Of a DNA stretch of 64,000 bases, positions 8,401-15,728 are shown in pieces (the first letter of the stretch is position 1; each line of letters starts with the position of its first letter). The stretch is from Alphaproteobacteria bacterium (lineage in GTDB: Bacteria; Pseudomonadota; Alphaproteobacteria; Paracaedibacterales; VGCI01). Both the position numbers and the translations under genes were made by a program. The stretch is taken from assembly GCA_019746225.1 (NCBI GenBank), contig JAIESE010000038.1:1-64000 (forward strand), read 5' to 3'. Below the pieces are notes generated by a model, which did not search any database, had not been told where the DNA came from, and saw nothing but the letters and a program-made list of their open reading frames with translations.

Positions 8401-9605
8401 TGTCTAAAGTTACTTTTGAAAATTTTGATATTGCTTGCTTCACTCAAGATGAAGCAACTACAAAGGCATGTGTTGAGGCAATATCGCGACTTGGAGACTA
8501 TCAATATAAAGTCTATGAAGGGGATGTTCAGCTTGCCATTGACTACTCAAAGTCCACGGCCCGCGCGAAAGTCATCTGTGTTGACTGCAGTAAACGCGAT
8601 TTGCTGATATCAGATGTCGAAAAGCTCATGGAATTCTGCCCTCCCGATACAACTGTGATCATTTTGGGTGAAAGAAATGATGTCAGTATTTTTAGAGATT
8701 TGATGAAACTAAATATTTCTGACTATCTGGTAAAACCAGCCAGCGCAGACATTTTATCCCGCTCCCTTAGTGTTGCATTAAAACTTGAAACAGCTGAAGT
8801 GCTTGCCAAAAGAAAGCGCTCCGGGAAAGTCGTTCTCTTTATTGGAAGTGTTGGCGGTATTGGAACAACGACCTTAGCAACCAACACTGCGGCGATTTTA
8901 GCAAATGAAATGGGCAAAAAAGTCGCCCTGATTGATGCTGATTTTCAGTTCGGAAATGTGAGAACACTTCTGGATTTGCCGGCCTCTCATGCCCTCAATG
9001 ATGCTCTTGAAAGCCCTGACCGCATTGACGATCTCTTCCTTGAGCAATCAATGAGTACCTATGGTGAACGATTGAGTGTGATCAGTGCCGAAGAATCATT
9101 GAACGAAAACATTGAAATGGACCCGGAGCATCTCGCGAACCTTGACCAACTTATGGAACTGATCACCACGAAGTTTCACTACGTGATTGTCGATTTGTGT
9201 CGTCACCATCCCATGATCTGGCGTTACTTCAGCCGCCATGCGAATACGGTTTTCTTTGTCAGTGGCTTAAACATTAATTCACTTCGAGATACATTACGCA
9301 TATCAAATACCTTGAGTGATGAGAAAGAAAACAAGACCCATGCGGTGATCTTGAATCATACCCGAGAGAAAGACGTCATCAATGCTGAGCGATTTGAGGA
9401 ATTATTAGGTCGTAAAATCGATGTGGATGTTTCCTATTGTACCGCGGCCATTGAAGCCGCAGATCTCGGCACGCCTCTTGCCCTCAAAAACAAGGGATAT
9501 CGGGCCGATATTGACCGTATTATCGAAGTGATTACAGGGGTCAGCCTTCGAAAGAACCAAGCGCCATTCTTATCAAAAATCGCCAAGGGTCTGGTCGGAA
9601 AATAG
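8400..9605 (+). CDS. cpaE: CpaE/TadZ localisation ATPase (receiver-like domain plus ParA-like domain)
   Basis: A 401-residue protein with an N-terminal receiver-like domain (residues 1-135, ending DYLVKPAS) and a MinD/ParA-type domain starting VLFIGSVGGIGTTTLATN. The loop has no signature lysine of classical ParA proteins at the KGG position, as is common in CpaE/TadZ. LIDADFQFGNV and HYVIVDLCRHH follow. CpaE directs the Tad machine to the cell pole. It is the last pilus gene here: the expected cpaF, tadB and tadC do not follow, and an unrelated gene starts 124 bases downstream. Confidence 0.9.
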   Translation: MSKVTFENFDIACFTQDEATTKACVEAISRLGDYQYKVYEGDVQLAIDYSKSTARAKVICVDCSKRDLLISDVEKLMEFCPPDTTVIILGERNDVSIFRDLMKLNISDYLVKPASADILSRSLSVALKLETAEVLAKRKRSGKVVLFIGSVGGIGTTTLATNTAAILANEMGKKVALIDADFQFGNVRTLLDLPASHALNDALESPDRIDDLFLEQSMSTYGERLSVISAEESLNENIEMDPEHLANLDQLMELITTKFHYVIVDLCRHHPMIWRYFSRHANTVFFVSGLNINSLRDTLRISNTLSDEKENKTHAVILNHTREKDVINAERFEELLGRKIDVDVSYCTAAIEAADLGTPLALKNKGYRADIDRIIEVITGVSLRKNQAPFLSKIAKGLVGK

Positions 9606-9729
9606 GGCTTCTTCAGCGCTTTCATCTTAAGTCTACCAGCGTGTTTATGAACGAACCGCTTGTAATATAAAATGATGCTGTGTATTGTCCTAAAGAACTA
9701 CACAACTCATTACAATAAAAGCTTGTTTC

Positions 9730-10614
9730 ATGAACCCTTTCTCTATGCGATATACCCTATTATTATTGATTTTTTCTTGTCTCTTTCCCTCTCTGGCAGC
9801 GGAACCAACCCAAAAGGAAAAAGCATCTATGACAGACACCCACCTCCAGCAATTTTCTCCCGCCTGGCCCCATGGTGAAATCAAACCTATATTTCCAAAT
9901 GTTTTCTTTGTCACCGGAACCAACAAAACCCATCATGAGGGCACAGACATTCAAACAAGCCGGAACATGACCATCCTTCGTCATGGTTCAGAACTAACGC
10001 TGATCAACACGGTTAGATTAACCGATCCCGCCCTAAAAAAACTTGAAGCGCTTGGATCCGTAACAAATATTGTTCGAATTGGCGCTTTCCATGGACGCGA
10101 TGATGCATTTTACAAGCATCAGTATCCAAAGGCTAAACTATGGGCTTTAAAAGGGACAACTTATGACAGCGGTTTAAAAGTAGACCAAGAATTGGTGCCG
10201 AATGGCCTCATGCCCTTTTCCACTTGTTCTATTTTTGCTTTTAAAACATCCTCTCAGCCAGAATGTATCTTACATATTGATCAAGAAGGCGGAATCCTCG
10301 TTTCTTGCGACAGCATCCAAAATATAACCTCTACAGATGATTTTTATAGCTCTGAAACCGCAAAATCCTTTCATGAGATGGGTTTGGTAGCATCTGCAAA
10401 CATTTCTCCCATCTGGCTCGGCGCTACACATACAAAAGCATCTGACTTTGAAGAACTGTTAAAGAAATTCACCTTCTCCCATCTCCTCACCGGCCACGGC
10501 GAACCGTTGATGGATAACGCTTATAAGAAGGTATCCGAAACTGTTCAACGCGTTTCAGAGTCTGAGAAAAAACCCAAGGCGCGGGATGACAATAAATTCA
10601 AGGCTCTCTTGTAG
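9730..10614 (+). CDS. Exported metallo-beta-lactamase-like protein (DUF4336-like)
   Basis: The 294-residue protein carries a signal peptide ending near SLAAEP. The body has the strand pattern of the metallo-beta-lactamase fold: FVTGTN, MTILRHGSELTLINTVRL, GAFHGRDDAFY, GGILVSCDSIQN and LLTGHGEPL. HGRDD stands where the usual HxHxDH zinc motif would be, so metal binding is probably altered or lost. No substrate can be assigned. It sits between the pilus block and the first DUF4143 ATPase, apparently on its own. The first ATG has only a weak ribosome site. Confidence 0.65.
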   Translation: MNPFSMRYTLLLLIFSCLFPSLAAEPTQKEKASMTDTHLQQFSPAWPHGEIKPIFPNVFFVTGTNKTHHEGTDIQTSRNMTILRHGSELTLINTVRLTDPALKKLEALGSVTNIVRIGAFHGRDDAFYKHQYPKAKLWALKGTTYDSGLKVDQELVPNGLMPFSTCSIFAFKTSSQPECILHIDQEGGILVSCDSIQNITSTDDFYSSETAKSFHEMGLVASANISPIWLGATHTKASDFEELLKKFTFSHLLTGHGEPLMDNAYKKVSETVQRVSESEKKPKARDDNKFKALL

Positions 10615-10661
10615 CTTTTGCTTGGAATTGCTACCATTCTGTTTATTTTCTCGTTTTAGAA

Positions 10662-10742
10662 TAGCAAAAACGCGTTTGCTATTTTAGTAAAAACGCGGCA
10701 CAATAATAGTAAATATGCGATACTTAAATTAGTAGAAACGCG
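10662..10742 (+). repeat. Four phased 13-bp repeats upstream of the first AAA-DUF4143 gene
   Basis: Copies TAGCAAAAACGCG (10662), TAGTAAAAACGCG (10685), TAGTAAATATGCG (10707) and TAGTAGAAACGCG (10730) start 23, 22 and 23 bases apart, about two helical turns. The first copy is part of a perfect inverted repeat with 7-bp arms and a 6-bp spacer (TAGCAAA-AACGCG-TTTGCTA). The last copy ends at the ribosome site. The array covers the predicted promoter and reads as an operator. Confidence 0.75.
10676..10704 (+). promoter_or_regulatory. Predicted sigma-70 promoter of the first AAA-DUF4143 gene
   Basis: TTGCTA (10676-10681) and CACAAT (10699-10704) are spaced by 17 bases and lie inside the phased repeat array, so a protein bound to the repeats would block this promoter. 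The -10 box is imperfect. Confidence 0.4.
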
Positions 10743-10756
10743 GGAGCTTCTTTCCG

Positions 10757-11995
10757 ATGGTATTTTATCAAAGATGGCAATTAGAAAACATAAAAAGTGC
10801 TTTAAAAACACGTCGCGTAGTACTCTTAAGCGGGCCAAGGCAATGCGGAAAGACAACGCTCGCAAAGCAACTTGTCTCTCCTGAGGTAAAATATTTAACA
10901 TTGGATGACATAACTTTGCGGGAAGCAGCAACTCGAGATCCTCAAAGCTTCGTTCAGCATAAACATGTAACGCTCATTATCGATGAAATACAAAGAGTTC
11001 CTTCTCTCCTTATGGCCATAAAAAAAAATGTGGATGAAAATACAAGACCTGGCCAATACCTTTTAACGGGATCAGCAAATATTCAGTCAATCCCAAGCGT
11101 TCAAGAATCTCTTGCAGGCAGAATAACAAAGATCCGGCTCAAAACCTTATCCCAAGGGGAAATACAAGGTGCCCGCCCTAATTTTCTGGAGCATGCTTTT
11201 AATCAGAATTTTCAATATGCCTATAAAGCAGCAACTCCGGAAGATGTGTTAAGAATAGCGTCAGCCGGTGGTTTTCCAGAAGCCATTCAGTTGCAAGGAC
11301 GAAGCAGAAGAAAATGGCATTTAGATTACGTAGAGTCTCTACTGGAGAGGGATCTCAAGGAAATTGCTCATATCCACAAGCATGATGCGATGGGCCGACT
11401 TGTTGAGATACTTGCTGCCTGGTCCAGTAAATATATAGATATACCATCTATTTGCTCGGGTCTCTCTTTGCGAAGAGAAACGTTGGAATCATACATTAAT
11501 GCTCTGGAAAGCTTGTATCTAATTGAGCGCATTCCCGCCTGGAGAAAAACCGATTATGATCGTGTCGGCAAAAAACCAAAGTTTTTTATGGCAGATTGTG
11601 GCTTAATATTCTCGCTTTTGTCATGGAATCTAGAAAAGATCAGATTTCAATCAGATCCTTTGGGCAAACTAATTGAAACATTTGCCTTTAACGAAGTGTC
11701 TACACAGATTGATATCCACAGCGATATGTATGAATTATTCCAATATCGGGATCGAGAGAAGAGAGAGATTGATTTCATTGTTGAGCGGGAAGATCAATCG
11801 TTACTCGGCCTAGAAATCAAATCAGCCGCAGTTGTTACAAAAGATGACTTTAAACATCTGCTCTGGTTTAAAAATAATCTTGCCAAAAACAAAGAATTTG
11901 TTGGGATTGTTTTATATACAGGTGATTCTCCTCTTTCTTTTGGAAAAGACCTATGGGCTGTTCCCATTCCTATGCTCTGGGGAGCCACAATCTAA
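10757..11995 (+). CDS. AAA ATPase with C-terminal DUF4143 (PD-(D/E)XK-like) domain, first copy
   Basis: A 412-residue two-domain protein. The N-terminal AAA_14 domain has Walker A GPRQCGKTT, Walker B LIIDEIQR, sensor 1 LLTGSAN and an arginine-finger-like ESLAGR. The C-terminal DUF4143 domain ends with REIDFIV...LLGLEIKSA, matching the D...ExK pattern of PD-(D/E)XK nucleases. The cellular role of this family is not established. GGAG at the end of the repeat array is the ribosome site. A second, distant copy lies at 13575. The paired phased repeats in front of both genes suggest self-regulation by a DNA-binding function; that is inference. Confidence 0.88.
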   Translation: MVFYQRWQLENIKSALKTRRVVLLSGPRQCGKTTLAKQLVSPEVKYLTLDDITLREAATRDPQSFVQHKHVTLIIDEIQRVPSLLMAIKKNVDENTRPGQYLLTGSANIQSIPSVQESLAGRITKIRLKTLSQGEIQGARPNFLEHAFNQNFQYAYKAATPEDVLRIASAGGFPEAIQLQGRSRRKWHLDYVESLLERDLKEIAHIHKHDAMGRLVEILAAWSSKYIDIPSICSGLSLRRETLESYINALESLYLIERIPAWRKTDYDRVGKKPKFFMADCGLIFSLLSWNLEKIRFQSDPLGKLIETFAFNEVSTQIDIHSDMYELFQYRDREKREIDFIVEREDQSLLGLEIKSAAVVTKDDFKHLLWFKNNLAKNKEFVGIVLYTGDSPLSFGKDLWAVPIPMLWGATI

Positions 11996-12025
11996 AAGAA
12001 GCAAGCCTATTAACATGTTGGCATT

Positions 12026-13402
12026 ATGATATACAATTGCTACCATCCGCTCATGAATGATGAAGACTCCTTAAGTGCTCGTTTAAAACGATATGGCCAG
12101 GTTTCCACCGCGATGGGAGGTCTTGCAGCTCGTTTGGTCGGGCAAAAGTTCCTAGGTATTGATATAGATCAACCTTCTCACGCGCAAGGATTGACAGCCG
12201 TATTGGGCACGCTTAAAGGGCCTCTCATGAAGGTTGCGCAGTTCTTGGCCACTGTACCAGGCGCCCTGCCCCCTGAGTACGCGCAGACGTTTCTATCCTT
12301 ACAAATGAACGCGCCAGCTATGGGATGGGCCTTTGTACGCCGACGGATGGTGAGTGAACTCGGGCCCAACTGGCAAGGCCGTTTCCAGGAATTCTCCCAT
12401 GAAGCGGTGGCTGCCGCCTCCCTTGGCCAGGTTCACCGGGCGAAAGATCACAACGGAAATGATTTGGCCTGCAAGCTCCAATATCCCGATATGGCCTCCA
12501 TTATTCGTGCAGATTTGGGCCAGCTGAAAGTTATCTTGTCCCTTTATGAAACCTGGAGCCAAGCTCTCGACACTGCCGAAGTCCAAGAAGAGATCGCGCT
12601 GCGTTTAGAAGAAGAACTGGACTACCACAACGAAGCGCGGAACATTGGCATTTATCAACAGATCTTTTCTGAAAAGCAATCATCTTTTGGTGTCCACATT
12701 CCTAAAGTTTATCCTGATTTAACCACCAAGCGCCTGCTCACCCTGTCTTGGATGCAAGGGGAGTCTCTCTTGAAAGAAGTCGAAGCACCCTTGGAAGAGC
12801 GCAACACCTTGGCGCGGCGGTTGTTTATGGCATGGTATTACCCCTTCTACCATTATGGGGTTATCCATGGAGATCCCCATCCTGGCAATTATACAGCCCG
12901 GGCGGATGGTGAGCTCAATATCCTCGACTTTGGGTGCGTGCGCATCTTCCCACCTTCGTTTATCAAAGGGGTGATTGATCTGTACCGAGCCCTCCAACAG
13001 GATGACCGTGATCTCGCCGTTCATGCTTATGAGGCCTGGGGTTTCCAGAATTTAAATGAAGAAATGATCGATATCATCACCCAGTGGGCGCGGCTTCTTT
13101 ATGGCCCTCTCCTCGATGATCGGGTCCGTCCCATTCAAGATCTCCTCGATGGAAGTTTAGGCTGGGATACCGCCACCAAAGTTCATGCTGAACTTGAGCG
13201 TCTCGGCGGCATTCGTCCCCCAAAAGAATTTGTCTTTATGGACAGAGCCGCCGTTGGCATTGGCTCTGTCATCATGCGTCTTAAAGCCGAGCAAAACTGG
13301 CATCAACTTTTTGAAAGTCTTATCGAGAATTTTGATGTGAATGAAGTTGAGCGGCGTCAGAATAGTGCCTTGAAGGGAAAACAATCCCCTAAAATAGGTT
13401 AA
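12026..13402 (+). CDS. ABC1/UbiB/ADCK-type atypical kinase family protein
   Basis: The 458-residue protein matches the ABC1 family: the KGPLMKVAQ segment corresponds to the KxGQ motif, AAASLGQVHRA to the Ala-rich nucleotide loop, ACKLQYPD to the ATP lysine, and EEELDYHNEA, VIHGDPHPGNY and ILDFGCVR to the catalytic and metal motifs. Members such as UbiB act in ubiquinone metabolism; close alphaproteobacterial relatives are often annotated only as ABC1 kinases. It has no C-terminal membrane segments, unlike UbiB itself. The start is uncertain, since ATG 12026 and ATG 12053 both lack a clear ribosome site. It separates the two DUF4143 genes. Confidence 0.88.
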   Translation: MIYNCYHPLMNDEDSLSARLKRYGQVSTAMGGLAARLVGQKFLGIDIDQPSHAQGLTAVLGTLKGPLMKVAQFLATVPGALPPEYAQTFLSLQMNAPAMGWAFVRRRMVSELGPNWQGRFQEFSHEAVAAASLGQVHRAKDHNGNDLACKLQYPDMASIIRADLGQLKVILSLYETWSQALDTAEVQEEIALRLEEELDYHNEARNIGIYQQIFSEKQSSFGVHIPKVYPDLTTKRLLTLSWMQGESLLKEVEAPLEERNTLARRLFMAWYYPFYHYGVIHGDPHPGNYTARADGELNILDFGCVRIFPPSFIKGVIDLYRALQQDDRDLAVHAYEAWGFQNLNEEMIDIITQWARLLYGPLLDDRVRPIQDLLDGSLGWDTATKVHAELERLGGIRPPKEFVFMDRAAVGIGSVIMRLKAEQNWHQLFESLIENFDVNEVERRQNSALKGKQSPKIG

Positions 13403-13482
13403 ACAATATTCTGAAATTCAAACACCTTAATCCTTGTTATCCTGTTGTTTTTACTTATTTTTTGAATTAATGGCGAAAATTA

Positions 13483-13511
13483 TTGCAAATTTGTTCAATA
13501 CATTGTACAAT
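13483..13511 (+). promoter_or_regulatory. Predicted sigma-70 promoter of the second AAA-DUF4143 gene
   Basis: TTGCAA (13483-13488) and TACAAT (13506-13511) are 17 bases apart. The spacer and -10 box overlap the first of three inverted repeats, as expected for repression by an operator-bound protein. Confidence 0.6.
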
Positions 13512-13554
13512 TTCATTCAGTGCATTGAATGATTTTGTTCAATCTACTGAACAA
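13491..13554 (+). repeat. Three phased 20-bp inverted repeats upstream of the second AAA-DUF4143 gene
   Basis: TTGTTCA-ATACAT-TGTACAA (13491-13510), TCATTCA-GTGCAT-TGAATGA (13513-13532) and TTGTTCA-ATCTAC-TGAACAA (13535-13554) each have 7-bp arms and a 6-bp spacer. Their centres are exactly 22 bases apart. The array spans from the -10 box to 20 bases before the ATG. Confidence 0.85.
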
Positions 13555-13574
13555 AAATGAAGATCGGGGTAAAA

Positions 13575-14765
13575 ATGTTCAAAAGGACCATCTTTCAAAA
13601 AATCTTATCCCGACTTCAGGAGCCTCGAAAATTCATCCAGGTTCTTGCAGGTCCCCGACAAGTTGGAAAAACAACTCTTGCTAAACAGTTAGCAGCCGAA
13701 CTTGACTACCCCGTAATATATAAAACAGCTGATGATGCTGGCTTAAGAGACTCAGCCTGGATTGAACAACAATGGAAATTGGCCCGCATCGAAGCAAATA
13801 ATACACTGAATAATAGGGGTTCTTTGCTCATATTAGATGAAATTCAAAAAATTCCACAGTGGTCAGAAACGGTCAAAAAGCTGTGGGATGAGGATAAGAT
13901 ATCTTTTACGCCTGTGAAGCTTGTACTACTAGGGTCGTCTACATTACTCATTCAGAAGGGCTTAACAGAAAGCCTTGCGGGCCGCTTTGAATTAACCCCC
14001 ATTGTGCATTGGTCATTTGAAGAATGCCGGGATGCTTTTGGTTTAACGTTAAATCAATACATTTATTTTGGTGGGTATCCAGAAGCGGTAGACCTCATTC
14101 AAGACCAAGAGAGATGGTCGCGTTATATTAGAGATGCTTTAATTGAGACGACAATCTCTAAAGATATCATGTTAATGACAACGATTCTTAAACCAGCTCT
14201 ATTAAGACGATTGTTTCTACTAGGTTGTAACTATTCGGGTCAAATCTTATCTTTTCAAAAGATGTTAGGTCAACTTCAAGATGCCGGAAATGCGTCAACA
14301 CTAGCTCATTATCTTGACCTTCTCTCAGGTGCTGGTCTCTTAACTGGTTTGCAAAAGTTCTCCTCAGAAGTCGTTCGACAAAAAGCTTCAAGCCCAAAAT
14401 TACAGGTTCTAAATACAGCCTTAATGAGCGCCCAACGGCCTCTTTCGTTTGAAGCAACTCGTCAAGACGGTGATCTATGGGGAAGGTTAGTTGAATCGGC
14501 CATTGGTGCTCATCTTGTTAATGCAACGAAAGGGAGTCATATAGAGGTTTTCTATTGGCGTGGAGGTAATTATGAGGTCGATTTTATCTTACGCAAAGGT
14601 GACGATATTCTGCCCATTGAAGTCAAGAGCACACTCAAAAAGACAAGCTTGCCAGGCATAAGAGCTTTTAACAAACAATTTGGCTCTACAAGCGCGTTTC
14701 TTGTCGGTGGCCAAGGTCTTTCGATTGAAGAGTTTCTCCTGATGAACCCCGAGGCTCTATTCTAG
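13575..14765 (+). CDS. AAA ATPase with C-terminal DUF4143 (PD-(D/E)XK-like) domain, second copy
   Basis: A 396-residue protein with Walker A GPRQVGKTTL, Walker B LLILDEIQKI, sensor LLGSST and ESLAGRFEL in the ATPase half. The C-terminal DUF4143 domain ends YEVDFILRKGDDILPIEVKS, the nuclease-like D...ExK pattern. I prefer the ATG at 13575 (GGGG 7 bases upstream, product starting MFKRTIFQ) over one at 13557. It differs strongly from the first copy, so the two are old paralogues or separate acquisitions. It overlaps by 9 bases the end of the convergent DUF2608 gene. The function is unknown. Confidence 0.88.
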   Translation: MFKRTIFQKILSRLQEPRKFIQVLAGPRQVGKTTLAKQLAAELDYPVIYKTADDAGLRDSAWIEQQWKLARIEANNTLNNRGSLLILDEIQKIPQWSETVKKLWDEDKISFTPVKLVLLGSSTLLIQKGLTESLAGRFELTPIVHWSFEECRDAFGLTLNQYIYFGGYPEAVDLIQDQERWSRYIRDALIETTISKDIMLMTTILKPALLRRLFLLGCNYSGQILSFQKMLGQLQDAGNASTLAHYLDLLSGAGLLTGLQKFSSEVVRQKASSPKLQVLNTALMSAQRPLSFEATRQDGDLWGRLVESAIGAHLVNATKGSHIEVFYWRGGNYEVDFILRKGDDILPIEVKSTLKKTSLPGIRAFNKQFGSTSAFLVGGQGLSIEEFLLMNPEALF

Positions 14766-15629
14766 AACGGTTTTTGCTTTCACGGCCAAGTCTTTCCAAT
14801 ATTTGGTGAAGTCTTCTTCGGTGATATCTTGGGGAGCATAAGAATAAGCCCCTTGGTATTCAATGCCGATAAAATGAATTGTGGGATCATGCGCTTTCAA
14901 GCTCTTCTCAACATCCACAAGGTTTTTCATCCGATCGTCAACCATAACGATAACTTTTGGATAATATCCTGGTTTGCTCATTTTTTGCTGATATTTTTGC
15001 CCGAGGTGGGTCAAAAAAGCAATCAGGGTTTCTCCCTTGGAAATTTTTCCTTCTCCATTTGAAGAAAGAACACCATGAAAAAACATGGGATGAGAAGTCG
15101 CATAGCGCGGAAAATCCATGTACGGTGCACATCGACAATAACCTTTAAAACTGTCTGTAAAATCGAGGCCTATTTTTTGAAGTTGATCGCGCCTTATAAA
15201 AATTCCTTTCTTAGGAAAACCTAAGAGCTTTCCTGTTAAAGTGGCTGTAAATGCAATCGTCCGCACTCCTTTTCCCTGAAGTTCCTTTATAATTTTAGGG
15301 GTTTCCTTTTCCACCAATTGGTGGGACGTGGTTTGAACCATGAGAGTGCTGACCATGTCTTTTTGCTCTGAAGAAAGACCTTCAAGGATTTCTTTATACA
15401 CGTCTCGATATTTTTTCAACGCTGGGTAATAGGTGGCCGGGTGAATGGGTTGCGTGAGCGTCATATCAATATCAAAGGCCGCCAAAACATCACTTGCCTT
15501 GTTGTTTTCAAGAACATTTAAGATCTTTGCTTGAACTTCCCTCATACGCTTCAGGGAAATAATTTCAGCTTGGACCTTTCCTATTCCAAGGGTAAGAGCA
15601 AGAGTCATAATTGACTTAAAATGCTTCAT
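14757..15629 (-). CDS. Exported DUF2608 protein (HAD-like)
   Basis: The 290-residue protein has a signal peptide (residues 1-21, GKVQA) and HAD-phosphatase signatures: AAFDIDMTLT with the two nucleophile-region aspartates, TIAFTATLTG as motif II, a later Lys, and MVDDRMKNL as the acidic motif. DUF2608 proteins are known mainly from intracellular bacteria such as Legionella and Rickettsiella relatives. A secreted phosphatase is the likely role, with unknown substrate. AAGGAG sits 7 bases before the ATG. Its 3' end overlaps that of the second DUF4143 gene. Confidence 0.8.
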   Translation of the reverse strand: MKHFKSIMTLALTLGIGKVQAEIISLKRMREVQAKILNVLENNKASDVLAAFDIDMTLTQPIHPATYYPALKKYRDVYKEILEGLSSEQKDMVSTLMVQTTSHQLVEKETPKIIKELQGKGVRTIAFTATLTGKLLGFPKKGIFIRRDQLQKIGLDFTDSFKGYCRCAPYMDFPRYATSHPMFFHGVLSSNGEGKISKGETLIAFLTHLGQKYQQKMSKPGYYPKVIVMVDDRMKNLVDVEKSLKAHDPTIHFIGIEYQGAYSYAPQDITEEDFTKYWKDLAVKAKTVLE

Positions 15630-15728
15630 ATAATGCTCCTTTCAGTGAAAGTTTGCCTTAGATATAGCACAAGTTTAGGAGAACTTCAGGCGGTTATCTG
15701 GGAAGGGGTTCACTTAAATAAAGCCCTT

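Noticed and set aside
10662..10742. Direct repeats as a CRISPR array or plasmid iterons
   Set aside because: The units are 13 bases with 9-10 base gaps, far shorter than CRISPR repeat-spacer units, and no cas or rep gene is present.
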